Source of the DNA: Bacteriovoracaceae bacterium
GTDB taxonomy: Bacteria; Bdellovibrionota; Bacteriovoracia; Bacteriovoracales; Bacteriovoracaceae
Reading direction: 5' to 3'
Length of the DNA stretch: 64,000 nucleotides
NCBI GenBank assembly: GCA_947441615.1
Contig: CANEUH010000009.1
Coordinates: forward strand, 1-64,000
The first letter of the stretch is position 1. Every line of letters begins with the position of its first letter. Positions 33,374 to 42,013 of this stretch are shown in pieces. Made by a program: the position numbers and the translations under genes. Below the pieces are notes generated by a model. That model did not search any database. It saw only the letters and a list, made by a program, of their open reading frames with translations, and was not told the DNA's origin.

Positions 33374-34621
33374 TTAACCAGAAAGTTCGGAATTTAATTT
33401 TTCCACATCAAGCTCTTTTTCCCATCTCGAAATAACAATCGCGGCAACACCATTTCCAATCGTATTAGTAATTGCCCGTGCTTCAGACATAAATCGATCA
33501 ATTCCAAATATGAGAGCGAGGCCCGCAACCGGAACGGAAGGGATAACTGAAAGAGTTGCAGCAAGAGTAATAAAACCAGCTCCAGTCACGCCAGAAGCCC
33601 CTTGTGAAGTAAGAGTCGCAACAAACAAAAGGCTCAATTGTTGCCAAATGGTTAAATCAATATTAAGTGCTTGAGCGACGAAAACAGCTGCCATTGTTAA
33701 GTAAATGTTAGTCCCATCTAAATTAAATGAATAACCCGTTGGAACAACGAGACCCACAACAGATTTAGAGCAACCAAGTTTCTCTAATTTATTCATCATC
33801 GGAACAAGAACACTTTCTGAAGATGAGGTTCCAAGAACAGTAAGGAGTTCTTCCTTAATATAACGGATGAAGCGAAAAACACTGAAACCACAATATCTTG
33901 AAATAGGTGCTAAAATCAGAACGACGAATAGCAGGCAAGTAAAATAGAAAGTCGCCATCAAAGAGAAAAGAGGCCCAAAAGAATCGATGCCATATTTACC
34001 AATTGTAAATGCCATTGCTCCAAAAGCTCCGATTGGCGCAAACAGCATAAAAAGATGAACTATTTTAAATAATATCTGAGAGAGTCCTTCAAAAAAATCC
34101 CTGACAGGTCTGGCAACTTGTCCAGCGTGATTCACACCATAACCAAAAAGGATTGCTAAAAATAATATCTGAAGAAGACTTCCAGAACTAGAAAAAGCAT
34201 CGGTAAATGTTTTAGGAATGATACCAACAAGGAAATCCAGTATAGAAGAATCTTTCGCCTTTTGTGTGTATTCAGAAATCGCTGAAGAATCAAGTGTCGA
34301 AGGGTCGACATTAAACCCCTTCCCGGGTTTAAAAACATTTACGGCAATGAGACCCAACGCCAGAGCAAAATTTGAAACTGTTTCAAAGTAAAGAAGAGCT
34401 TTACCTCCAACTCTTCCAACTTTTCTCATATCCCCAGAGTGAGAGACTCCAAGAAAAACCGTGGTAAAGATGATAGGACCAACCAACATTTTAAGAAGGG
34501 AAATGAAACTATCCCCAAGAATCTTCATTTCAACTGCTAATTCAGGTCTGAAGTAACCTAAAGAAGCACCAAGTATAATTCCAACTAAAACCTGTACATA
34601 AAGGACTTTAAAAATTTTCAT
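33374..34621 (-). CDS. dctA: Dicarboxylate:cation symporter DctA-like
   Basis: Inner membrane uptake of C4-dicarboxylates (or glutamate/aspartate) with Na+ or H+. 415 aa, DAACS family. The re-entrant loop and TM7 signatures [39 protein letters not shown] and [19 protein letters not shown] match DctA wording more closely than GltP. About eight membrane helices. The C-terminus [14 protein letters not shown] is also DctA-like. One base separates it from the methyltransferase stop, so the two may be co-transcribed. Confidence 0.9.
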   Translation of the reverse strand: MKIFKVLYVQVLVGIILGASLGYFRPELAVEMKILGDSFISLLKMLVGPIIFTTVFLGVSHSGDMRKVGRVGGKALLYFETVSNFALALGLIAVNVFKPGKGFNVDPSTLDSSAISEYTQKAKDSSILDFLVGIIPKTFTDAFSSSGSLLQILFLAILFGYGVNHAGQVARPVRDFFEGLSQILFKIVHLFMLFAPIGAFGAMAFTIGKYGIDSFGPLFSLMATFYFTCLLFVVLILAPISRYCGFSVFRFIRYIKEELLTVLGTSSSESVLVPMMNKLEKLGCSKSVVGLVVPTGYSFNLDGTNIYLTMAAVFVAQALNIDLTIWQQLSLLFVATLTSQGASGVTGAGFITLAATLSVIPSVPVAGLALIFGIDRFMSEARAITNTIGNGVAAIVISRWEKELDVEKLNSELSG

Positions 34622-34638
34622 GAACTAATTATATCAAT

Positions 34639-35505
34639 TTAAATAGGCATGACTAGAATATTGCAAGTATCCATTTCTAAAAGTCTTTGCGTTTCAGACC
34701 CTAGGAACTTTTTATTAATTTTTTTGCCCCTATTCCTCTTCACCACTGCAAGATCAATCTTATCCTCATCAATGATCCTCGCTAATTGTTTTGCTATTGG
34801 TAACTCTCGAACTGGATCAACCCTAATTTGATAGACCTCATTAGGCCTTAAGATGTAATTAATTTCCTCTTCAAGAGTTTGGGAGAAATCTGATGCCACC
34901 ATTTCTTTATGGAAAGGCTCAAGAAAATCAATCCAAAGTGAAACGAATTCAATCTTTTGAAACTTTAAAATTCTAAAGTAATCAAAACCAGTGGCAACCA
35001 TCCAGTCAATGGGTCTTGAAACGTCTAGGAAACAAGAAATATGATTAAACTCAAGATTTCTTTTTATTATTAAAACTGGAAGAGGAATGTTCGAGACAAT
35101 TTTTCTAGCAACACTTCCTAAATAATGATGAAATAAACCTTTGTGGCCACTATGACCCAAGATGAGAAGATCATATTTAGTATCCCCATTAATTATTAAA
35201 TCATTTATGACGACACTCGGACTACCTTCATAAATTAAGGGCCGAGCAGAGACTGATGTCTTTAAAATTTGATCTTTTAATTTTTTTTCAAGTTCGCTAA
35301 ATATTTTTTTAATAAAAACATCATGATAAGAAGCTCGCGTTGTGCCTTCGAACGCCCAATCTAGCTTTAGACCAATCTCAGAGACATATAACACATCCAT
35401 TTCACATGAAAGTCTTTTTCTCAATACCTCTGATTGAATTAAGATATTATCTGACGAATTGCTAAGATCACTACAGACTAATATTTTCTTAATATTAAAA
35501 AGCAT
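34639..35505 (-). CDS. Two-domain universal stress protein
   Basis: 288 aa from ATG 35505 (AAGGG upstream, product then starts MLFNIKKILVCSDLS, the usual UspA opening); the frame extends to an ATG at 35547. First UspA domain about 1-145 with the ATP-binding-type motif LLILGHSGHKGLFHHYLGSVARKIV (G2xG9xGS). The second half (about 148-288) is a degenerate repeat ending RNRGKKINKKFLGSETQRLLE and NILVMPI. Divergent from the Crp/Fnr gene, across a shared regulatory gap. Function likely stress or energy status related. Confidence 0.82.
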   Translation of the reverse strand: MLFNIKKILVCSDLSNSSDNILIQSEVLRKRLSCEMDVLYVSEIGLKLDWAFEGTTRASYHDVFIKKIFSELEKKLKDQILKTSVSARPLIYEGSPSVVINDLIINGDTKYDLLILGHSGHKGLFHHYLGSVARKIVSNIPLPVLIIKRNLEFNHISCFLDVSRPIDWMVATGFDYFRILKFQKIEFVSLWIDFLEPFHKEMVASDFSQTLEEEINYILRPNEVYQIRVDPVRELPIAKQLARIIDEDKIDLAVVKRNRGKKINKKFLGSETQRLLEMDTCNILVMPI

Positions 35506-35612
35506 CGCACATAACCCTTGAAAGAAAAAATCATCCATTTGAATCATACATGAGTCATTGATAAAATAATCTGATATAGCTCAACATTCATCTTAAGAAA
35601 GATTAAGAACAA

Positions 35613-35651
35613 TTAACTTTCATCAATTGAAAAATTAAATTAAAAAGTTAA
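35613..35651. promoter_or_regulatory. Nested inverted repeats between usp and crp/fnr genes
   Basis: TTAACTTT (35613-35620) and AAAGTTAA (35644-35651) form an 8-bp inverted repeat; within it TTTCA-TCAAT-TGAAA is a second dyad. It lies 24 bases before the Crp/Fnr start, where an autoregulatory site would sit. It is not a clear FNR (TTGAT-N4-ATCAA) or CRP box. Confidence 0.3.
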
Positions 35652-35675
35652 CTGTACCATTTGAGGGGAAGTCCG

Positions 35676-36332
35676 ATGGAAGTTAGTTCAAACAACCTAT
35701 CCTTTGACCTAAAAATTCCAGGCCAAAAGAAAAAATTTAACAAGGGTGAAATCATTTATCATGAAGAAACCCCCTCCTATGGATTATACATAGTTCATTC
35801 TGGGATTATAAAAGTTTACACTTCGGATGATTCAGGAAAAGAAATTATTCTAAGACTCGCTGGCCCAGGTGACATCATTGGGCATCATTTTCTATTTAAA
35901 AACATCACTCACATTGACTCATCAAAAGTCATAGAGAATTCAGTCTGTGACTTTATTGATAAAAAATCTTTAAATGAAATTCAAAAAAACTCTCCAGAAA
36001 CTTTTGACTACATCATACAAAAAATTGGACAAGAATTAATGATCTATCAAGATAAAAGTATTGAGCTCATTAAAAAGAATGTAAGGGAGAGGCTCGCTAG
36101 TTTTTTTTGTTATATGGTGAAAAACCATAGCGAAATCAAAAATTATAAGATTAGGATTAAAGTTCAACTAACAAGAGAAGAAATCGCATCAATGATTGGA
36201 ACTGCAAATGAAACAGCGATCAGGTTTATCAGTGAATTTAAGGATCTCGGTTTAGTAGAAGAAGTTGATCGGCATTTTTACATTTTAGAAAAAGACAAAA
36301 TCGATAAACTTGCTGGCCACAACTCACTTTAA
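35676..36332 (+). CDS. Crp/Fnr-family transcriptional regulator
   Basis: 218 aa from ATG 35676, preceded by GAGGGGAAG (the frame begins at TTG 35661). Cyclic-nucleotide-binding beta-roll about 15-120 (KFNKGEIIYHEETPSYGLYIVHSG, GPGDIIGHHFL), a dimer helix, then a winged helix about 150-215 with recognition helix MIGTANETAIRFISEF. No N-terminal cysteines for an iron-sulfur cluster, so not a classic Fnr; a ligand-binding pocket typical of cAMP receptors (the GE...R..A) is not evident. The effector is unknown. Divergent neighbour usp is a likely target. Confidence 0.85.
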   Translation: MEVSSNNLSFDLKIPGQKKKFNKGEIIYHEETPSYGLYIVHSGIIKVYTSDDSGKEIILRLAGPGDIIGHHFLFKNITHIDSSKVIENSVCDFIDKKSLNEIQKNSPETFDYIIQKIGQELMIYQDKSIELIKKNVRERLASFFCYMVKNHSEIKNYKIRIKVQLTREEIASMIGTANETAIRFISEFKDLGLVEEVDRHFYILEKDKIDKLAGHNSL

Positions 36333-36356
36333 TAAAGCACGACACGCATTACGATT

Positions 36357-36998
36357 CTATCTCTTTACCAAAGACATAAGTTTCTGTTTATAAGATTCAA
36401 AGTGAGCGCGATAATCACCAAGGTCTTTGACAATCACATTAGCAAATTCTTTTGAAGGTTCGACAAATTCATCATGCATAGGTTTAACTTGCTTTAAAAA
36501 TTGTGCCTCGACACCTTCAGGAGTTCTTCCTCGCTCGTTAACATCTCTGTAAAGCCTTCTTTCGTATCGAAGGGATTCAGGTGTATCAAAAAAGATCATC
36601 TCATCAAATTGATTCCTAAGATAATCAGGATGAAAAATGAGGATTCCATCAACGATGACAACTTTGGCAGGACCTACAGTTAACTGTTCTTTGCTTCTCG
36701 TATGAGTCTTGAAGTCATAAATTGGAATATTTGTTGCTTGACCAGTTTTTAATTCAGACAAACATTTTGCCAGTAATTTTAAATCAAGACTATCTGGGTG
36801 ATCAAAATTAACTGATCCACCATCATGGTCAAATCGGTGAGACTGATCAATATAAAAATTATCTTGATACACGATCGTTGCATACTCACCAAGTGCGAGA
36901 TGAAGTTCTTTAGCGAAATAGGTCTTGCCGGATCCAGAGCCTCCGGCGACACCTAAAATAAAAGTATTACTTGGTTTGATAAAGGCGGTCACCGGCAT
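36357..36998 (-). CDS. udk: Uridine/cytidine kinase
   Basis: Phosphorylates uridine and cytidine to UMP/CMP. 213 aa. P-loop GVAGGSGSGKTYFAKEL at about 17-33, nucleoside-binding YQDNFYIDQSHRFDHDGGSVNFDHPDSLD, DGILIFHPDYLR and RRLYRDVNERGRTPE (lid). The start overlaps the end of upp by 32 bp; AGGAG lies right before the ATG, so a GTG two codons on (36992) may be the true start. Last gene of the uracil operon; it brings nucleosides from nucleic-acid breakdown to UMP. Confidence 0.9.
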   Translation of the reverse strand: MPVTAFIKPSNTFILGVAGGSGSGKTYFAKELHLALGEYATIVYQDNFYIDQSHRFDHDGGSVNFDHPDSLDLKLLAKCLSELKTGQATNIPIYDFKTHTRSKEQLTVGPAKVVIVDGILIFHPDYLRNQFDEMIFFDTPESLRYERRLYRDVNERGRTPEGVEAQFLKQVKPMHDEFVEPSKEFANVIVKDLGDYRAHFESYKQKLMSLVKR

Positions 36999-37599
36999 CT
37001 CCTAAACCTGGAACGAGGTACCCGTTCTCCGTCATTTCTTTTTCGACATTAAGTGCAAAAACCTTAACATCTGGATGAAAGTGTTCAAGTCTCTTTAAAG
37101 CATGATCACTCGCTAGGACTGATAGGATTTTAATTTGCCCGACGTGATAACTCTTTAGTCTGTCAATCGCCGCAATCATAGTATCAGCAGTAGCAATGAG
37201 AGGGTCACAAAGTAAAATGGGTCGACCTTTTACATCCGCTGGTAATTTAAAATAGTATTCAACTGTATTTTGAATAAATTTATCTCTGTAGATTCCAATA
37301 AACCCACTTGAGGCAATTGGAATCATAGATAAAACACCATCGAGCATCCCGTTACCTGCTCTTAGAATGGCAACAGCAACTGGAGGATTTATAATCCGTT
37401 CTACCTTAGTTGGAGAGAGTGGTGTTTCGACCTTCACAGCTTCAATATCTTTCCAATCCTTCATTGACTCGTAAGCAAGAAGCTTTGAAATTTCCGTCAT
37501 CAGATTTCTAAAGTCAGCCGAATTTGTTGTTTTATCTCGAAGATGTCCTAATTTATGAAGAAGAAGAGGATGATTGAGTTCAATTAAATTTTTATACAT
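36967..37599 (-). CDS. upp: Uracil phosphoribosyltransferase
   Basis: Uracil plus PRPP to UMP. 210 aa from ATG 37599, with AAGGAAG five bases upstream. PRPP-binding segment ILLCDPLIATADTMIAAIDRLK, uracil-binding end YLVPGLGDAGDRLYQTK, all normal for Upp. In the URC pathway the equivalent enzyme (URC6/FUR1 in yeast) makes UMP as the entry step, and here it sits between URC4 and uridine kinase, ten bases after URC4, which supports that role. Salvage is an additional use. Confidence 0.92.
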   Translation of the reverse strand: MYKNLIELNHPLLLHKLGHLRDKTTNSADFRNLMTEISKLLAYESMKDWKDIEAVKVETPLSPTKVERIINPPVAVAILRAGNGMLDGVLSMIPIASSGFIGIYRDKFIQNTVEYYFKLPADVKGRPILLCDPLIATADTMIAAIDRLKSYHVGQIKILSVLASDHALKRLEHFHPDVKVFALNVEKEMTENGYLVPGLGDAGDRLYQTK

Positions 37600-37609
37600 A
37601 ATTACTTCC

Positions 37610-38791
37610 TTAAAAAACTGTTCCGTCACTTATAATATTCAATGGAGGGGTACCACCAGCACGATGAAGAGCTGCTATTTTTCTTCCGGCCCACCAAGTT
37701 CCACCTTCTAGCACTTTAGCGAGTGGGAAATCTTTTGGATTTTTCCCAAGACGCTTTTGAACTTCTGCTCCTATGACATCCAGTAAGTAAACGGTTAATG
37801 CTCTCCATTCAATAATAAGATCACTCTCAGGCCCCCAAGAGGCCTCAAGGTCTTTAGGGTTCTTGAAAGTGAGAACTCCAGTATCGAGTAGTAGCCCACC
37901 ATTTCTATATTCTGGTAATCCCGTTAACTCCTCTACTCCTGTGACTGTAATGCCAGCCTCAAGTAATGGCTCAACAAGTGAATAACTCATCCACTGAGAA
38001 AGTTTATGAAAGGCAATGAGACCGAATTTAGAATGTTTCCAAGCGTCCCCTAGATTTATTCCGTTAAGGCTCTCCCTACCTGGCCAAATAGGACCTAGAC
38101 CATCAAGAACTCCCCTTAATAATCCAGTCGCAGGTATCGTTTTTCCGTATTTTGAAACCAAATAATCAATAAGGTTTCCTGGTCTTCCATCCTTGAAGAT
38201 GGTTTTATTTTCTAGAGCACGACCTAAATTTTTTAAAAGACTCGTTCTGCCTTCAACTCCCACAAGTGGATTACTTTGAGTCACCTGAAAATACTCTTCT
38301 ATAAGCTTTGGATTTACGGATTGAAGACCCATAGCATCCGATCGAAGACTCTTTTTATCATTTGAGAATGCACCAGACATAAACAAGTGAAAGCTAGCAA
38401 CTCCAAGCCCCTCAGATCTAGCATATTCCTTAGAGGTTTCTTTTTCATGATACTTCCACTGAGGCCCAGCTCCCGCATCTAGAAGGACTGATGGAATAAC
38501 AAGATCCCACTTAATTCTAGCTTGCTCCATCGGATCAAGATGCTTTATTTTTTCCTTGAGCCATAGAGCTCTATCCACATTCCCTGGGCGAAAGTGACCC
38601 CAGCGAGAGTGAAAAGGGATATTAAGATCTGGGTAATTTTCCCGGATTGTTTCCATCACGAAATCAACCGTTGAAGAAACTTTTTCTTCATGAAAATGAA
38701 AATGAGTATTTCCTAGTTTCGTTTCGTTAAATATTTTCTTTGCCCCATCTCGAATGCAGACAGGCGAAAAGATATAATCTAATTCGTTCAC
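37610..38791 (-). CDS. URC4/DUF1688 family protein of uracil catabolism
   Basis: 393 aa, full length for DUF1688 (yeast Urc4, Urg3). Recognised by RWGHFRPGNVDRALWLKEK, SVLLDAGAGPQWKY, YARSEGLGVASFHLFMSGAFS and the C-terminal KVLEGGTWWAGRKIAALHR with GGTPPLNIISDGTVF. Genetics in yeast places URC4 in the degradation of uracil after its conversion to a nucleotide; the exact step is not firmly known. ATG overlaps the URC1 stop (ATGA), showing translational coupling. No transmembrane segment, so cytoplasmic. Confidence 0.9.
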   Translation of the reverse strand: MNELDYIFSPVCIRDGAKKIFNETKLGNTHFHFHEEKVSSTVDFVMETIRENYPDLNIPFHSRWGHFRPGNVDRALWLKEKIKHLDPMEQARIKWDLVIPSVLLDAGAGPQWKYHEKETSKEYARSEGLGVASFHLFMSGAFSNDKKSLRSDAMGLQSVNPKLIEEYFQVTQSNPLVGVEGRTSLLKNLGRALENKTIFKDGRPGNLIDYLVSKYGKTIPATGLLRGVLDGLGPIWPGRESLNGINLGDAWKHSKFGLIAFHKLSQWMSYSLVEPLLEAGITVTGVEELTGLPEYRNGGLLLDTGVLTFKNPKDLEASWGPESDLIIEWRALTVYLLDVIGAEVQKRLGKNPKDFPLAKVLEGGTWWAGRKIAALHRAGGTPPLNIISDGTVF

Positions 38792-40044
38792 GTGATATCT
38801 CTCCCCTTAACTTTTTGAAGATCCTCACCTTTTTTTACTTCGCCGTCTGTGAAGTACCCAGCAGCTTTTTTTGCTTCCATTTCAACTTGAGCATCTTTCG
38901 GTATGAGTTCATCTGGGATTGAAATACGATTCACGACTTCAATGCCAGAATTAACGATGGCGTTGTATTTCATATTCGACATCGAATGAAGATTATGAAT
39001 TTTTTTAATCCCAAAAAAGTGTAAAACATCAGGCATGAATTCTTGGAATCGAGCGTCCTCAACTCCAGCGACACATTCAGTTCTCTTAAAGTATGTAGCC
39101 GCTGAATCTCCACCTTCTTGGCGTTTTCTAGCGTTATAGACTAGAAACTTTGTCACCTCACCAAGAGCACGACCTTCTTTTCTATAATAAGCAATAATTC
39201 CCACACCACCTTTTTGAGCGGTCTCAGCAGCATGCTCGATTCCATACATAAGATAAGGACGACAGGTACAAATATCAGAACCAAATACATCCGATCCGTT
39301 GCACTCGTCATGAACGCGGCACGAGAGCTCAATATTTGGGTTTGATAAATCCTGAGGGTTACCAAAAATATAAACGGTCGTTGAACCTATCGGTGGAAGC
39401 CAAACTTTAAGATCAGGTCGAGTAATGAGTTCCGGATACATGCCACCTGATTCTTGGAAAAGAATCCTGCGAAGAACTCCCTCTTCAACATTCAGACGCT
39501 TTGCCATTCCAGGCAAATACCAAACTGGCTCAATAGCGACTTTGGTAATCTTAATGTCCATATTATCTTTAATAATTTTCCCATCACACTTAAGTCTTCC
39601 CGCACGAATAGCATCGTGAATCTCGGGGATCTGTAAATGCGCCTGAGTCACTGCAATGGATGGACGTATGTCATAGCCCTTATCAAAGAGAGACTTGAAA
39701 TGGATTTGAGGATCTAATCCCCAAGGATCAAGTGAGACAATCTTTGTGGGATCATTCCAAGATGGAAATGGTCCCATCGGAACTGGTGAATAAGTATTAT
39801 GAAGATCAGGCTTGTGAGACGGTGGGTACTTTCCACTAGCTACTGATAAGGCCCGATAAATCGTATAAGAACCCGAGTGACTTCCAATAGCATTTCTTGC
39901 CTTGGGATTTGTTTGTGAGGCCACCACAGGCCCACGCTTAAGGGGATCAGCGTTTCCCCAATCAAGAGTCAATGACTCTGGGTATTTTAAATTTGAATGT
40001 GTCGCTAAAACGACATGTTCTTTGCGCTCATCTAAATTAGACAT
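38788..40044 (-). CDS. URC1 / GTP cyclohydrolase II-like protein of uracil catabolism
   Basis: 418 aa from ATG 40044, which has AAGGAG five bases upstream and lies 8 bases beyond the mmsA stop. A 200-residue N-terminal region is followed by a GTP cyclohydrolase II-like domain with zinc ligands C-x10-C-x-C in ECNGSDVFGSDICTC and YYRKEGRALGEVTKFLVYNA. This long form with fused N-terminal part is typical of URC1 and not of riboflavin RibA. It likely opens the pyrimidine ring of a uracil nucleotide derivative. The adjacent DUF1688 gene is the usual partner. Confidence 0.88.
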   Translation of the reverse strand: MSNLDERKEHVVLATHSNLKYPESLTLDWGNADPLKRGPVVASQTNPKARNAIGSHSGSYTIYRALSVASGKYPPSHKPDLHNTYSPVPMGPFPSWNDPTKIVSLDPWGLDPQIHFKSLFDKGYDIRPSIAVTQAHLQIPEIHDAIRAGRLKCDGKIIKDNMDIKITKVAIEPVWYLPGMAKRLNVEEGVLRRILFQESGGMYPELITRPDLKVWLPPIGSTTVYIFGNPQDLSNPNIELSCRVHDECNGSDVFGSDICTCRPYLMYGIEHAAETAQKGGVGIIAYYRKEGRALGEVTKFLVYNARKRQEGGDSAATYFKRTECVAGVEDARFQEFMPDVLHFFGIKKIHNLHSMSNMKYNAIVNSGIEVVNRISIPDELIPKDAQVEMEAKKAAGYFTDGEVKKGEDLQKVKGRDIT

Positions 40045-40052
40045 ATAGCTCC

Positions 40053-41528
40053 TTACGACATCCAGTTGGAGTCGTTTTGTTTTTCCCATTTAACTGTTAC
40101 TTTTTTTACATCTGACCAGAAATCTAGTGAGTGCTCACCCGTAATGTCTCCAGAACCAAATTTTGAAGCGGCAATTCCACCAAATGAAAATGGCTCTCTA
40201 GGAACTGGAACTCCAACATTCACTCCTACCATTCCAGCTTTCGCTTCACGAATAACTCTTTCAGAGAGTGTTCCAGAGTTCGTGAAAACAGAGCAAGCAT
40301 TTCCATACTCACTTGAATTCTGAATAGTCATCGCCTCAGTGATATCTTTGCACCTAATTATTGAAAGAATTGGTCCGAATAATTCTACCGCCTGAGCTTC
40401 AGAGCCAGCTTGAATATGATCTAAGATCGTTGGCCCAATCCAGTTTCCTTCTTCCATGCCTTCTGGAGCTTTCGCGTTTCTTCCATCAAGAAGAATCTTC
40501 GCCCCAGCTTTTTCCGCTCTGCCAATGGCCTCGACAAGAAAATCTCTTTGAGCTCTAGTGATGATCGCTCCCATATCTTTTCCAAGCTTTAAAGAAGAGG
40601 CGCGATCAAAAATTTTACCAATATGTTTATCGACATCTCCAACAGCTAAGAGGACTGAAGCGGCCATACAGCGCTGTCCAGCGCATCCAGTGAATGAATC
40701 AGAGATCCCAACTCCTGCTAAATCAGGATTTGCGTCAGGGAGAAGAACAATATGATTTTTTGCTCCTCCCATACAGAGAGCTCTTTTACCGAGTGACGTT
40801 GTCTTAGTGTAAACAAGCTTCGCTATTTTTGTAGAACCAACAAATCCCACGGCCTTAACCTCTGGAGCTTCGATAATAGCATCTACAGTTTCTGCTCCTC
40901 CGTGAAGAACAGTAAAAAGTCCATCAGGAAGACCAGCTTCCTTAAGCGCATTCGCGATCTCTATTGAAGTCAGTGGCGTTTTATCTGATGGCTTCCAAAT
41001 GTAGGCATTTCCTAGACCTAGAGCAATGGGGATCGTCCACATAGGAACCATCGCGGGAAAATTAAATGGTGTGATATTAGCGACAACACCAAGAGGAATT
41101 CTTCTATACTCACAACTCACTCCTCGAGAAACCTCCATTCGCCCGCCAACATCCATATTCTGTAGCGAAAGAGCGAACTCCAAAACCTCAAGGCCTTTCA
41201 TGAGACCAGCTTTACCTTCATCAAAAGTTTTTCCGGATTCACTCGATTTAAGATGTGAGATTTTGTCCATATCTCTTAAGAGAATATTTCGAAAATTAAA
41301 AAGAACTCGTGCTCGCTCTTTAAGCGGGGTTCTCCCCCATTCAACTTGGGCCGCACTGGCAATTTTAATAGCATTTTTGATTTGATCAGATGAAGGAGGG
41401 AAAACCTCTCCAATTTTTTTTCCATTGTAAGGGGAAATAATTGAATGGGATTTACCTTCTCCTTTAACCCAAGTTCCATTAATAAAATTTGAACATGAGA
41501 TCACCTCATCTGGGATCTTTACAGTCAT
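40053..41528 (-). CDS. mmsA: CoA-acylating (methyl)malonate-semialdehyde dehydrogenase
   Basis: 491 aa from ATG 41528, where GAGAGG precedes; the longer frame to 41666 has no support. Oxidises malonate semialdehyde to acetyl-CoA and CO2 (or methylmalonate semialdehyde to propionyl-CoA). Catalytic Cys in FTGCAGQRCMAAS, Glu-free MmsA-type active site, NAD segment GFVGSTKIAKLVYTK, and PFNFPAMVPMWTIPIALG. First gene of the uracil operon. Malonate semialdehyde is the expected product after deamination and ureido cleavage of uracil carbon, so it closes the pathway. Valine degradation is the alternative role. Confidence 0.88.
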   Translation of the reverse strand: MTVKIPDEVISCSNFINGTWVKGEGKSHSIISPYNGKKIGEVFPPSSDQIKNAIKIASAAQVEWGRTPLKERARVLFNFRNILLRDMDKISHLKSSESGKTFDEGKAGLMKGLEVLEFALSLQNMDVGGRMEVSRGVSCEYRRIPLGVVANITPFNFPAMVPMWTIPIALGLGNAYIWKPSDKTPLTSIEIANALKEAGLPDGLFTVLHGGAETVDAIIEAPEVKAVGFVGSTKIAKLVYTKTTSLGKRALCMGGAKNHIVLLPDANPDLAGVGISDSFTGCAGQRCMAASVLLAVGDVDKHIGKIFDRASSLKLGKDMGAIITRAQRDFLVEAIGRAEKAGAKILLDGRNAKAPEGMEEGNWIGPTILDHIQAGSEAQAVELFGPILSIIRCKDITEAMTIQNSSEYGNACSVFTNSGTLSERVIREAKAGMVGVNVGVPVPREPFSFGGIAASKFGSGDITGEHSLDFWSDVKKVTVKWEKQNDSNWMS

Positions 41529-41533
41529 AGTAC

Positions 41534-41582
41534 AACCTCTCGAAAAAACTAAAGAGGAAAAGGGTAATACAGAAGAGAGGTT
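41534..41582 (-). promoter_or_regulatory. Hairpin able to cover the mmsA ribosome-binding site
   Basis: AACCTCTC (41582-41575 on the coding strand) can pair with GAGAGGTT (41541-41534), which contains the mmsA Shine-Dalgarno GAGAGG. With a flanking A-U and a G-U the stem reaches 10 bp; loop of 33 bases. Folding would hide the site and repress the first gene of the uracil operon. Structural reading only. Confidence 0.4.
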
Positions 41583-41602
41583 ATTGCCTATGAGATAAAA
41601 CC

Positions 41603-41630
41603 CGACCATTTCACTCCGGATCATTGGTCG
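41603..41630. promoter_or_regulatory. Dyad CGACCA-16-TGGTCG upstream of the uracil operon
   Basis: Inverted 6-mers CGACCA (41603-41608) and TGGTCG (41625-41630), with a TCCGGA palindrome near the centre, lie about 75-100 bases before the mmsA start. Size and position suit a dimeric repressor or activator. The regulator is unknown; no transcription factor gene lies in the cluster. Confidence 0.35.
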
Positions 41631-41668
41631 CGCTTTGAAATTCAAACCCTTAGACAACAAAACCAATC

Positions 41669-42013
41669 ATGGATGTTGGGATTTATAAGATTCCTCGAAA
41701 AGTAAAATATACCGAGTCTGAGAGTTGTCAGTTTGAAGACTCTCCCACTTGCAACAGAGTAGAGATTCTCGAGGAAGTTAAAGTCATCCAAATAAGAGTC
41801 CAATATCAAAATGGAACATGGACAAGTTCAGACGAACCCCCAATCAATTTCTTAGAATTTCATTTTCTTTTAGATAGTATTTCTGGTGAAGATCTACTCT
41901 TCATATCAGAAAAATCAAGAGGCTGGGATTTGTCGGGCAAGAAAGCTAGGGGGAGAAGAATAATAGCAAATAGAAATCAAAGTCCAAAAAATGAATGCAG
42001 CTTTAAAAACTAG
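41669..42013 (+). CDS. Hypothetical small protein
   Basis: 114 aa without recognised domain. Two Cys near the start (ESCQFEDSPTCNR) and a C-terminal Arg/Lys-rich stretch (SGKKARGRRIIANRNQ) are visible. No signal peptide or membrane segment. No Shine-Dalgarno before the ATG. It shares its stop codons with the convergent HD-GYP gene (CTAG), the arrangement seen for several accepted genes here, which slightly supports it. It may be a real small cytoplasmic protein or a fortuitous frame. Confidence 0.4.
   Translation: MDVGIYKIPRKVKYTESESCQFEDSPTCNRVEILEEVKVIQIRVQYQNGTWTSSDEPPINFLEFHFLLDSISGEDLLFISEKSRGWDLSGKKARGRRIIANRNQSPKNECSFKN

Noticed and set aside
32695-34621. Methyltransferase and DctA as a restriction-modification or transport island
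   Set aside because: No endonuclease gene is adjacent and DctA is an ordinary transporter; the one-base gap shows only tight packing.
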